This document shows positions 35,839 through 44,297 of a stretch of 64,000 bases of DNA, one piece after another; the first letter of the stretch is position 1, and each line of letters opens with the position of its first letter. The notes below the pieces were generated by a model, which searched no databases, was not told where the DNA came from, and was given only the letters and a program-made list of their open reading frames with translations. The position numbers were made by a program, and so were the translations under genes. Source of the DNA: Epilithonimonas tenax DSM 16811. GTDB taxonomy: Bacteria > Bacteroidota > Bacteroidia > Flavobacteriales > Weeksellaceae. The stretch is taken from assembly GCF_000428485.1 (NCBI RefSeq), contig NZ_AUAA01000001.1:140012-204011 (forward strand), in the 5' to 3' direction.

Positions 35839-38214
35839 TTATTGCTGAGCACCAAACCAGCCCCTTATTTTATTAAACAATCCTTTTTCTTCTGCCTGGT
35901 AGCCGTATCCATATTTGTTACCGTATCCAAAATTTGTTTTATGGACATCATTCAGCACAAATCCAACATTTTTAATTTTTTCGGATCCAATATTTTTATT
36001 AGCAAAATGAATAAACTCTTTTTCAGTCACTTCTGATCTTGTGACGTAAATGGTTGCGTCTGCATACTTAGAAATAAGGAAGGAATCTGTTACAAGCATC
36101 AAAGGCGCTGTATCAAGGATTACAAACTGATAACTTTTTTTAAGAGCGTCCAATAGATCCTGATATCTGCCGTTCTGAAGAAGATCTGCAGGATTTGGAG
36201 GGATGCTACCAGAATAAATAAAATCACAATTAGGACTGAAGCCGCTTGGGTGTATAATATCTTTAACAGAATCTACTTCGCCGTAAAGATATTCCGTAAG
36301 GCCTTTGGATCCCTTCATAGATGGATTGTATCTCTGCAGTTGTGGATTTCTAATATCAGACCCTATCACCAATACTTTCTTCTGCATCGATGCTAATGCT
36401 AGAGCCAGATTGACGGAAACAAATGTTTTACCTTCACCTTTGACCGTAGACGTAATAAAGATGATATTGGCTTCTGTTTTTTTAGCTAACATAAAATTGA
36501 TATTGGTCACCAAAATCCTAAATGACTCGGCTAATGGCGTTACATCATTGAGCCTTACCAACTCACTTTCTTTGCCAGAGATTCTTGGTATTTCTGCTAA
36601 AACAGGTACAGATGTAAGCTTATCCATATCTTGTTTGGTTACCAATTTGGTATTCAAAAGATCTCTCAAATAGATGTAAACAAATGGTATCAGTAAACCA
36701 AAAATAACAGCGCCAAGAAGTACCAAAAGTTTTTGGGGTGCTACCGGTTTTGGAGAAGCATACGCATAGTCTACCACTCTAGCCTTATCACTGGTAATCG
36801 CCATTGCAATGGCAGCTTCTTCTCTTTTTTGTAAAAGTAACAGATACAGGTTTTCTTTGATCTGCTGCTGTCTTTCTATATTTCTAAATAATTTTTCTCT
36901 TGTAGGTACTTTCTGTATCTCGCCTTCGCTGGAATAATGCTCACCAACCACCTGATTCTTTGTAAATTGTAAAGTAGTAAGAGATCTGGAAAGACTTTCC
37001 TTCATTGCATTTTTTAGAGAGTTAAGATCTTTGGTAATCTCCTGCACCATCGGATTTTCTGCGGTGGCATTTTCCAAAAGACGGCTTCTGTCCATCACCA
37101 ATTTATTATATGCAACAATATTAGAGGTGGCAGTAGCGTTGTCCAATCCTATATTGGTAGGTAAAACCTGATAACTGTTGGTTTGAGAATTAATATAACC
37201 GATAAGCATCTTGGTAAGCTCTGTCTGCGTTTCCAATTCCAGCGTTCTTCTTCTGGTTTCTGTAGAGATTTGCAAATTAATTTTGGCTTCTGCCCCAATA
37301 TCTACAATATCATTATCAATCTTAAAATTTTCCTTTTGAGACTCTACTTCACCCAGTTCTTTGGAAATAAGTGTTATTCTTTCATCGATAAAATCTTTGG
37401 TTTTTTTAGATTCTGTATTTTTATCGAGTGTTGCATACTCATTGTACATCAAGACAATATTATTCAGCAGGTCTTTGGCCTTATCTTGGTTGGAATGGTT
37501 AATCGCAATACCAATAACAGTGGCATCCTTATCGACAAGATCAATATCTAAACCTTTCTGAAAACTGTCAACTGTAGACTCCTCATTAGAATAGGTAAAA
37601 TACAGATCATCCAAATCCATTTCTTTAACTTTTTTACGGTTAAAATTTGGATTTTTCACAATCATAAAGTTGGCGTACGGTAAACTTATGGTTTTGTTAA
37701 AAGTAGATTTTACCGGCGCCTTGAATTCGTCAGACGTCAGGGTAATCTCGTCACCTTTTACACTGATATCAATTGGTTTTTTTGGTAATTTTTCGTATAG
37801 TTTTTCGTTGATCACATAGATGTTAAATGGATTGGTATCCTTATATAATTCTACATCATAGAACTGCTCCCGGGAGTATAATGAGGTCTGCAGTTTTTTG
37901 TTCTTTACAACATCCTCAATAATTCTTTTGGACTTGAAAATCTCCAGTTCATTTTCGATACTGTTTGTTCCCATTCCGGCAAAACCGCCTAGACCGGATA
38001 ATACGCCGAAATCTCCAGAAGCACTGGACATTTTCTTTGCATCTTTTATTAAAACTGATGATTGTACTTTATAAACAGGAATTGTTAATTTAATATAAAT
38101 TAAAGCTAATAATAAAAAACTTATAACTCCAATTACAAACCAATACCATTTTTTGATATAAGGTTTGATAAGTTCATTTAAATTGATCTCTTCTTCTTTT
38201 CGCTTAACGTCCAT
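35839..38214 (-). CDS. Wzc-like polysaccharide co-polymerase and tyrosine autokinase
   Basis: The 791-residue inner-membrane protein has a first membrane helix at about 24-41, a periplasmic Wzz part with long coiled coils, a second helix near 490-510, and a cytoplasmic BY-kinase domain. That domain has Walker A near 586 (STVKGEGKTFVSVNLA), Walker A' (VLVIGSDIRNPQ) and Walker B near 700 (FVILDTAPLML). The C-terminal end has a tyrosine cluster (YGYGNKYGYGYQ), the usual autophosphorylation site. It sets chain length and drives export of the polysaccharide with the Wza-like channel. A promoter at 38359-38391 lies upstream. Confidence 0.95.
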   Translation of the reverse strand: MDVKRKEEEINLNELIKPYIKKWYWFVIGVISFLLLALIYIKLTIPVYKVQSSVLIKDAKKMSSASGDFGVLSGLGGFAGMGTNSIENELEIFKSKRIIEDVVKNKKLQTSLYSREQFYDVELYKDTNPFNIYVINEKLYEKLPKKPIDISVKGDEITLTSDEFKAPVKSTFNKTISLPYANFMIVKNPNFNRKKVKEMDLDDLYFTYSNEESTVDSFQKGLDIDLVDKDATVIGIAINHSNQDKAKDLLNNIVLMYNEYATLDKNTESKKTKDFIDERITLISKELGEVESQKENFKIDNDIVDIGAEAKINLQISTETRRRTLELETQTELTKMLIGYINSQTNSYQVLPTNIGLDNATATSNIVAYNKLVMDRSRLLENATAENPMVQEITKDLNSLKNAMKESLSRSLTTLQFTKNQVVGEHYSSEGEIQKVPTREKLFRNIERQQQIKENLYLLLLQKREEAAIAMAITSDKARVVDYAYASPKPVAPQKLLVLLGAVIFGLLIPFVYIYLRDLLNTKLVTKQDMDKLTSVPVLAEIPRISGKESELVRLNDVTPLAESFRILVTNINFMLAKKTEANIIFITSTVKGEGKTFVSVNLALALASMQKKVLVIGSDIRNPQLQRYNPSMKGSKGLTEYLYGEVDSVKDIIHPSGFSPNCDFIYSGSIPPNPADLLQNGRYQDLLDALKKSYQFVILDTAPLMLVTDSFLISKYADATIYVTRSEVTEKEFIHFANKNIGSEKIKNVGFVLNDVHKTNFGYGNKYGYGYQAEEKGLFNKIRGWFGAQQ

Positions 38215-38528
38215 TCAAGTTATTATTTTATTGTTATAACTGCAATCATCAAATTATTACAGCTAAATTTTTCTTTTACTAAATTATTTAAAATCAGAGG
38301 CTATATTTTCAGGTCTATTATCTTTTCTATGATCCTCAATAAAAAATTAAATATATCACAAATCTATCTAAAATGAAAATAATAAACACAAAAACAACAT
38401 ATCTCCGTTTTTATTCTCATTTTAATATAAAAATCGCCTAAAATCAAACGTTTAAGTTATATTAAAATCAAATGATTAAAAAAATGTGATAATTAACAGT
38501 ATTTCCATTGTTTTGTAAACAAACGGAT
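38215..38528. other. Gap between wza-like and wzc-like genes
   Basis: AT-rich sequence with one full promoter (38359-38391, minus strand) and no gene. The leader before the wzc-like start is about 140 bases and may carry control, but no clear fold was found. Confidence 0.55.
38359..38391 (-). promoter_or_regulatory. Promoter of the wzc-like gene
   Basis: The minus strand has TTG (38389-38391), 22 bases, then TAGATTTG (38359-38366). It predicts a leader of about 140 bases. Confidence 0.55.
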
Positions 38529-39311
38529 TTATCTAATCAAAAGTGCCAACACCCCTAGAAGTATGGATGCAATAGATATTATGATGCCTGTTTGTGGGCC
38601 ATAAGATGATGAACTCTTCTTAGCATTGTTGGGGGACACATAGATCACATCATTTTGTCTTACGTAATATTCCGGAGAATTGAAAAACTCTGCGTCTGTA
38701 ATGTCTATATAATGTTTGGTCGTTGCTCCATCTATATTTCTAATCAACAGTATATTCTTACGCTGTCCGAAAATAGTAAGATCACCTGCCATTCCCAAAA
38801 CATTAAGAATCGTAGTAGGTTGTCCTTCCGGTATTGGAAACTGTCCAGTTCTGTTAACTTCTCCTAATACTGTAACTTTATAGTTAGTAGTTCTGATGTT
38901 AACACCCGGATTCTTTATATATTTTGATAATTTTTCTTTAAGTTCTGTTCGGAAATTTTCTATCGTTTTATCTTTAGTACTTAAAGTTCCCAAAATCGGA
39001 AAATCAATATTACCGTTACTATCTACCAAATAAGTTGGCTCAACTCCTGCATTGCGACTAGGCATTGTAGAAAATTGGGAAACGTCGGTAGAATAATAAT
39101 TCTGATTAAAGGGTTTTGCAACCTCATTATCCTTAGCAAGCACCACAATTGATAATTGGTCAGCAGGCTGTATTGTGGAAGAATATTGTCTTTGAGATGT
39201 TTGAATTGCCACATCCTCAATATTTTTCATATAATCTATATCTTGTCTGGGTTTACAAGACGCTACCATAAGCAACAATGGCAGGCCAACAGATAGTAAA
39301 TATTTCTTCAT
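38529..39311 (-). CDS. Wza-like polysaccharide export lipoprotein
   Basis: The protein forms the outer-membrane part of the export machine. It has a lipoprotein signal (MKKYLLSVGLPLLLMVASC), a poly-export domain with STIQPADQLSIVVLAKDNE, then SLBB-type repeats (YKVTVLGEVNRTGQFPIPEGQ and the following strand pair), and one C-terminal membrane helix. The chosen start is the ATG at 39311, not 12 codons upstream at 39347, because it begins the lipoprotein signal and because the -7 element lies at 39345-39352. At 260 residues it is the short Bacteroidota form. Confidence 0.9.
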   Translation of the reverse strand: MKKYLLSVGLPLLLMVASCKPRQDIDYMKNIEDVAIQTSQRQYSSTIQPADQLSIVVLAKDNEVAKPFNQNYYSTDVSQFSTMPSRNAGVEPTYLVDSNGNIDFPILGTLSTKDKTIENFRTELKEKLSKYIKNPGVNIRTTNYKVTVLGEVNRTGQFPIPEGQPTTILNVLGMAGDLTIFGQRKNILLIRNIDGATTKHYIDITDAEFFNSPEYYVRQNDVIYVSPNNAKKSSSSYGPQTGIIISIASILLGVLALLIR

Positions 39312-39344
39312 AAGAGTTGAAAGATAATTTTTATTACAAGTTTG

Positions 39345-39352
39345 CAAATATA
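39345..39352 (-). promoter_or_regulatory. -7 element before the wza-like gene
   Basis: TATATTTG on the minus strand, 33 bases before the ATG at 39311. No TTG at the expected -33 position. It also shows that the upstream ATG at 39347 is not used. Confidence 0.45.
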
Positions 39353-39359
39353 AACAAAC

Positions 39360-41291
39360 TTATCTATCTAACGATTCATATATAGAATTATTGCTTTTAA
39401 ATTCCTTTACTATAGATTTTAATACCCGTACGATCTCTTGCTTCTCTTCTTTTCTGGAATAATCGATAACCAGCTCTGTTAACTCATCGATATCCTGAAA
39501 CTCCATCGATGGATCTTTGGAGATCATAATCTTCTCATGAGAAGTCGGTAATGTTCTGGCATTATCGCTCAGGAGTTCCTCGTATAATTTTTCTCCAGGT
39601 CTTAGTCCTGTGTAGATGATCTTGATATCAATATCTGGTTCAAACCCAGATAATTTGATCATTCGCTTGGCAAGATCCAGAATCTTAACAGGCTCTCCCA
39701 TATCGAAGACATAGATCTCTCCACCGCCACCCATAGTACCGGCGTTTAGGACAAGTTCGCAAGCTTCTGCAATAGTCATAAAATACCGAACGATATCGGG
39801 ATGTGTAATTGTTACCGGTCCGCCTTTCTCTATCTGTTTTCCAAAATGCGGAATGACAGAGCCATTAGACCCAAGGACATTACCAAAACGGGTGGTGATA
39901 AATTTTGTTTTGTTACCTTCAAGATTCTGGAGGGACTGTACAAATAGTTCTGCAACTCTTTTAGACGCACCCATTACATTTGTAGGATTCACCGCTTTAT
40001 CTGTAGAAACCATCACAAACCTGTTCACCTCATATTTACTGGATAACAATGCAAGATTCTTGGTTCCCATCACGTTTACAAGTACAGCTTCGTGTGGGTT
40101 TTCTTCTACAAGAGGTACATGTTTATACGCTGCTGCGTGGTACACCATAGAAAAATTATACTTCCTGAATATAGGCTCCAAACGGGTAAGGTTTGAAATA
40201 TCTGCCAGGACAAATTTGAAATTGATATGAGGATAGGTTTCCTTCATTTCCAGCTCTGTATCATAAAGAGGTGTCTCGGACTGATCCAAAATTACAATTT
40301 GCAGAGGTTCCAACAGGGCCACCTGTCTTACAATCTCCCTTCCGATAGATCCTGCACCACCAGTTACCAATATTGTTTTTTGGAAATGTCTTTTTTTGAC
40401 TTCCATATTGTCCAGCTTTATCGGCCTCCTGTTGAGAAGATCTTCAATCTGGATGGTGTTAATATGGTTGATCATCTCCTTGCCCCGCAATTTCTGCATA
40501 GATGGGGCCTTGTATATTTTAAGATTGTTCTCCAAAAATACATTGACCCAAAATTCTAGCTCCTCTTTCTGTAATGCCTCTTTGATAACAAGAACACCAC
40601 TCACCTCGTTATCGCCAACTTTCAGGTTATTAATAAAATTGGCCTTAGTAATAATTTTCTTATCTAATAATTTGATACTTACTTTTTTATTATTATAAGA
40701 TATAAAACCACGGATATCAAAAGGAAGATTAGGATTACTCAAAATCACTTGCGCTATCGCAACAGAGGTGTCGTCATCTCCTAAAATATAGATTTTTTTT
40801 CTACTGCCGCTTCTTTTATTTTCTTTAATAATGTTAAAGAATCCTTTCACACAAAGGCGGAAAACAAACAAAAATAAGGAAGAGATTGCAAAATAAAGGC
40901 CCAGAAAAGGAATCAAAACCACCTTTTCTGATGTGGTTAAGTAGTACGTATAATTAATGATGATAATACTGAGTACCCCACACAGGTTTGCAAGAAAAAT
41001 TTTAAAAAGATCTACAAAAGTAGAATGTCTTATAACGCCCAGATAGGTCTTGAATATATACATATAAAAGACATTCATCGCCAGTATGAATAAAAAAACA
41101 TAAGGCAGCGGGAATACCTTGTAGTGTTTTACCTCCAGACCCATTATAAGCAAATGTGACATGAATAATGACACAATAACTATCAGTACATCAATAACTA
41201 AGATAACCCATCTGGGGAAAAATTTGAGATCTGCTAGATCCAATACATTATCATTGAGTGAAAATCTCTTAGGATTTTTATCCTTCTCCAT
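39360..41291 (-). CDS. PglF/CapD/WbpM-like UDP-sugar 4,6-dehydratase (or epimerase)
   Basis: The 643-residue membrane enzyme has four N-terminal membrane helices (about residues 30-150), a CoA-binding-like domain, and from about residue 310 an SDR domain with TGGAGSIGREIVRQ for NAD(P) and STDKAVNPTNVMGASKR near 428 with the modified M-x-x-x-K active site of this family. The family removes water from UDP-GlcNAc to give a 4-keto-6-deoxy sugar, the start of bacillosamine or QuiNAc or FucNAc synthesis. With PglE-, PglD- and PglC-like genes beside it, the bacillosamine route is favoured. It ends 48 bases before the start of the wza-like gene. Confidence 0.88.
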   Translation of the reverse strand: MEKDKNPKRFSLNDNVLDLADLKFFPRWVILVIDVLIVIVSLFMSHLLIMGLEVKHYKVFPLPYVFLFILAMNVFYMYIFKTYLGVIRHSTFVDLFKIFLANLCGVLSIIIINYTYYLTTSEKVVLIPFLGLYFAISSLFLFVFRLCVKGFFNIIKENKRSGSRKKIYILGDDDTSVAIAQVILSNPNLPFDIRGFISYNNKKVSIKLLDKKIITKANFINNLKVGDNEVSGVLVIKEALQKEELEFWVNVFLENNLKIYKAPSMQKLRGKEMINHINTIQIEDLLNRRPIKLDNMEVKKRHFQKTILVTGGAGSIGREIVRQVALLEPLQIVILDQSETPLYDTELEMKETYPHINFKFVLADISNLTRLEPIFRKYNFSMVYHAAAYKHVPLVEENPHEAVLVNVMGTKNLALLSSKYEVNRFVMVSTDKAVNPTNVMGASKRVAELFVQSLQNLEGNKTKFITTRFGNVLGSNGSVIPHFGKQIEKGGPVTITHPDIVRYFMTIAEACELVLNAGTMGGGGEIYVFDMGEPVKILDLAKRMIKLSGFEPDIDIKIIYTGLRPGEKLYEELLSDNARTLPTSHEKIMISKDPSMEFQDIDELTELVIDYSRKEEKQEIVRVLKSIVKEFKSNNSIYESLDR

Positions 41292-41302
41292 TTTTTTGGT
41301 GG

Positions 41303-42442
41303 CTATTTTATAAATTTAAAATTACTTACAACATCATATATTCTTTTTTTATCATCAGTTGTTAGGTTGGAGCCAGAAGGCAGACAAAGTCCGTGGTTAA
41401 ACAATTCTTCGGCAACATTTTCTCCGTAATACGGACAATCTTTGAAAACGGGCTGAAGGTGCATTGGTTTCCACAGGGGACGTGTTTCTATATTTTTTTC
41501 AGCAAAAGCATTCATTAAATCATGATTTGTTTTTGCTGTCAAATTTTTATTAATTGTAATACTGGTAAGCCAATGGTTTGAATAAAAATCTGAATTAACT
41601 TCTGTAAAAACATCTACAGCCTCTATCTCAGAAAATATTTCTTTGTAAAAATCGTGATTAGCTCTTCTCTGTAAGATCCTTTCGTCTAATACTTCCATCT
41701 GTCCTCTTCCGATCCCTGCACATATATTACTTAATCTGTAATTATAACCTACTTCAGAATGCTGATAATGAGGTGCGTTATCTCTGGCTTGGGTAGAAAG
41801 AAATATAGTCTTGTTTTTTTGCTCTTTTGTAGTGGTTACCAAAGCACCGCCACCTGATGTTGTAATGATCTTGTTTCCATTGAAGGAAAGCAAAGCAAAT
41901 TCCCCAAATGTCCCACATTTTCTCCCTTTGTAGGTGGAACCCAAAGATTCTGCACTGTCTTCAACTAATGGGATATCATAGCGCTTGCATATGTCCAGGA
42001 TCTCGTCCATCAGAGCAGGCATACCGTATAGGTGAACTACAATGACAGCTTTTGGCTTTTTATGATTTTTGATACGATCTGTAATAGCTTCCTCCAAAAA
42101 CTGGGGTGACATATTCCAATTGGTCTGATCCGAGTCTACAAAGACAGGAGTAGCTCCGAGGTATTTTATCGGATTGGCTGATGCAGAGAATGTAAAAGAC
42201 TGGCAAATTACCTCATCACCGTACCCTACACCCAGCTGAACAAGAGCCAGGTGCAAAGCAGCCGTTCCAGAACTGAGCGCTGATGCCAGTTTATTTTCAT
42301 TAAGAAAATCTTCAATTGCTACTTCAAATTCATCTACATTTTTACCCAATGGAGCAACCCAATTATGTTCAAATGCTTCTTGGATGTATTTCATTTCTCC
42401 GCCCCCCATGTGAGGCGATGATAGCCAGATTTTAGATTCCAT
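41303..42442 (-). CDS. PglE-like PLP aminotransferase (DegT/DnrJ family)
   Basis: The 379-residue protein transfers an amino group to a keto sugar. It has the N-terminal SSPHMGGGEMKYIQEAFEHN block, ALSSGTAALHLAL for the phosphate, VEDSAESLGSTYKG, SFNGNKIITTSGGGA with the PLP lysine at 191, and HWLTSITINK near the C-terminus. Within the sugar aminotransferases this sequence looks closest to PglE-type 4-aminotransferases. The PglF-like dehydratase gene starts 12 bases downstream of its stop, which suggests a joint pathway. A -7 element lies at 42592-42599. Confidence 0.88.
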   Translation of the reverse strand: MESKIWLSSPHMGGGEMKYIQEAFEHNWVAPLGKNVDEFEVAIEDFLNENKLASALSSGTAALHLALVQLGVGYGDEVICQSFTFSASANPIKYLGATPVFVDSDQTNWNMSPQFLEEAITDRIKNHKKPKAVIVVHLYGMPALMDEILDICKRYDIPLVEDSAESLGSTYKGRKCGTFGEFALLSFNGNKIITTSGGGALVTTTKEQKNKTIFLSTQARDNAPHYQHSEVGYNYRLSNICAGIGRGQMEVLDERILQRRANHDFYKEIFSEIEAVDVFTEVNSDFYSNHWLTSITINKNLTAKTNHDLMNAFAEKNIETRPLWKPMHLQPVFKDCPYYGENVAEELFNHGLCLPSGSNLTTDDKKRIYDVVSNFKFIK

Positions 42443-42591
42443 TATTTATTTAATTATTATTTACTGAATATCAATTATTTTAACAAAACTGTCACCGTTA
42501 ATATTTAATTTTAGTCAAATCAATTTCAAAAATCAATTTTATTTTTTTGAGGTAAATATTTATAATTGATTAGTTATATTATAAGATTTTG

Positions 42592-42599
42592 CAAAGTTA
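42592..42599 (-). promoter_or_regulatory. -7 element before the PglE-like gene
   Basis: TAACTTTG on the minus strand. It predicts a leader of about 140 bases before the ATG at 42442. No TTG at -33. Confidence 0.35.
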
Positions 42600-42698
42600 G
42601 TTAATTTAATTATAAAAATAATCTAAATGAACAATTTTTCACACAATCCATTTTGCATCTAAACTGCAGTACAACATTACAATTTTCCGTAATCGGTA

Positions 42699-43301
42699 CT
42701 AGCCACCTCTCTTCATAATCCTGGCAGGATTACCAACCACGACAGCATTGTCCGGAACATCCTTCAAGACAACAGATCCTGCACCTACAACAGAGTATTT
42801 ACCAATCGTGATATTCTGTTTGATGCAAGCACCTATCCCAATTTGTGCACCTTCCATCACTTTTACATTTCCTGCAAGTGCAGCCTGAGGTGATATATGA
42901 ACGTAATCTCCAATTTCACAGTCGTGATCTATACTGGCCGAAGTATTGATGATGCAATGATTCCCAATTTTACAAGAAGAATTGATAACAACACCAGCCA
43001 TCACAGCATTGCCTGTGCCCCAATGTATATTTTTTGAAACAACAGCAGCAGGGTGGATCAGATTGATATATTGTGATGGGACATGTTCTGCATTTTTTTT
43101 CCTGTTAAGATTACTCCCTAGCGCAAAAAACACATTTTCACTGTGTGGTATATTAGAAAAATCGTGACAAACAGGATAGTTCAATATTTCTTTTACTTTT
43201 TCATTTTGATCATACACGCCTGCAATTCTGTAACCCAACATCTCGGCTATTTCTATTACAACTTTTGCATGACCACCTGCACCTACAATGTGAACTCTCA
43301 T
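42699..43301 (-). CDS. PglD-like sugar N-acetyltransferase
   Basis: The 200-residue protein has an N-terminal Rossmann part starting VHIVGAGGHAKVVIEIAEMLG, then a left-handed beta-helix of hexapeptide repeats (GIGACIKQNITIGKYSVVGA), with the catalytic His in ASIDHDCEIGDYVHI. This layout is typical of PglD/NeuD-type transferases, which acetylate the 4-amino group of a UDP-sugar. It is separated from the PglC-like gene by 2 bases, so the two are one transcript. Confidence 0.9.
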   Translation of the reverse strand: MRVHIVGAGGHAKVVIEIAEMLGYRIAGVYDQNEKVKEILNYPVCHDFSNIPHSENVFFALGSNLNRKKNAEHVPSQYINLIHPAAVVSKNIHWGTGNAVMAGVVINSSCKIGNHCIINTSASIDHDCEIGDYVHISPQAALAGNVKVMEGAQIGIGACIKQNITIGKYSVVGAGSVVLKDVPDNAVVVGNPARIMKRGG

Positions 43302-43303
43302 AA

Positions 43304-43903
43304 TTATCCTTTAAAACTTTCTGTGGTGGCCTGGCCATCCGTATTGATACCTTCGCTTTTTATCACTTTTTTGACTGTCAATAAGATGATTTTCAGATCC
43401 AGTAAAAAAGTTAAGTGATCGACATACCATACATCATATTCAAATTTCTTTTCCCAACTGATCGTATTTCTCCCATTCACCTGAGCCCAGCCGGTAATAC
43501 CTGGTTTGATCAGATGCCGTTTTTTCTGTTCTGTGTTGTACAAAGAAAGATAGCTGACGAGAAGTGGTCTGGGACCAATGAAACTCATGTCACCCTTGAG
43601 AACATTCAACAATTGAGGCAGCTCATCCAAAGATGTTTTTCTTACAAATTTCCCCATTTTGGTCAGACGAAATTCATCAGGCAAAAGATGACCCAACTCG
43701 TCCTTCTGATCCGTCATGGTTTTGAATTTTACAATCCTGAAGACTTTTTCATTTTTCCCAGGACGATCTTGAAAAAAGAAGACATTCTTTTGATTAAAGA
43801 AATACAGCAAAAGTATGAGTAAAACAAAGATGGGAGAAAGAATAATTATTAAAGCCAGTGCTAATAAAAAGTCAAAAAAAGGCTTAAGAATATTTCTGTA
43901 CAT
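43304..43903 (-). CDS. PglC-like phosphosugar transferase
   Basis: The 199-residue (from ATG 43903) transferase has one N-terminal membrane helix, [43 protein letters not shown] and [14 protein letters not shown]. It is the minimal monotopic form, like PglC, which puts a phospho-bacillosamine on undecaprenyl phosphate. The chosen start [12 protein letters not shown] is the usual family beginning; the frame also has an ATG 7 codons upstream. It overlaps the small secreted gene upstream by 20 bases. It is the second initiating transferase of the locus. Confidence 0.9.
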   Translation of the reverse strand: MYRNILKPFFDFLLALALIIILSPIFVLLILLLYFFNQKNVFFFQDRPGKNEKVFRIVKFKTMTDQKDELGHLLPDEFRLTKMGKFVRKTSLDELPQLLNVLKGDMSFIGPRPLLVSYLSLYNTEQKKRHLIKPGITGWAQVNGRNTISWEKKFEYDVWYVDHLTFLLDLKIILLTVKKVIKSEGINTDGQATTESFKG

Positions 43904-44189
43904 AATCACAAAATAAACCCGCAATTAGAAGCAAAGGAATATAATCATCAATGGGTACTGGTTCACCTGGCGCCTCCTCGTGCTCTCCTGGTCCAGGTAC
44001 GCCAAGAGATGAAGATTGATCTCCCTCATTAGGCGTAAATACACCTGAATTTTCTTCAGCTTGAGTCGACCTATTTAAACTGGTAGATTCACCTGTTACT
44101 GCCTTATTTTGATCAAAGACATTATCTGTGTACTGCGCAAAAGACATCACACTGAAGGTTACATATAATAAGGTAAAATGTTTTCTCAT
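43884..44189 (-). CDS. Small secreted protein, proline/acidic, with C-terminal helix
   Basis: A 101-residue protein from ATG 44189 (the frame opens ten codons earlier). It has a signal peptide ([19 protein letters not shown]), a polar linker rich in Ser, Glu, Gly and Pro, and [15 protein letters not shown] at the end, a short hydrophobic helix. Small proteins with a DDYIPLLL end are common in this group, often near surface genes (recalled, not searched). Its role is unknown. It overlaps the PglC-like gene by 20 bases and may be the first gene of the polysaccharide transcript. Confidence 0.65.
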   Translation of the reverse strand: MRKHFTLLYVTFSVMSFAQYTDNVFDQNKAVTGESTSLNRSTQAEENSGVFTPNEGDQSSSLGVPGPGEHEEAPGEPVPIDDYIPLLLIAGLFCDYVQKYS

Positions 44190-44297
44190 TGGTAGTTTAA
44201 AACTAAACATAATTTTCAAGTTGTAAAGATATAAAAAAATACTAAAATTTTATGATCTTAATGTTAAATAATATTAATGACACACTTTTTCACAATT

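Noticed and set aside
39312..39347. Upstream ATG of the wza-like gene
   Set aside because: It overlaps the -7 element and does not make a lipoprotein signal; the ATG at 39311 does.
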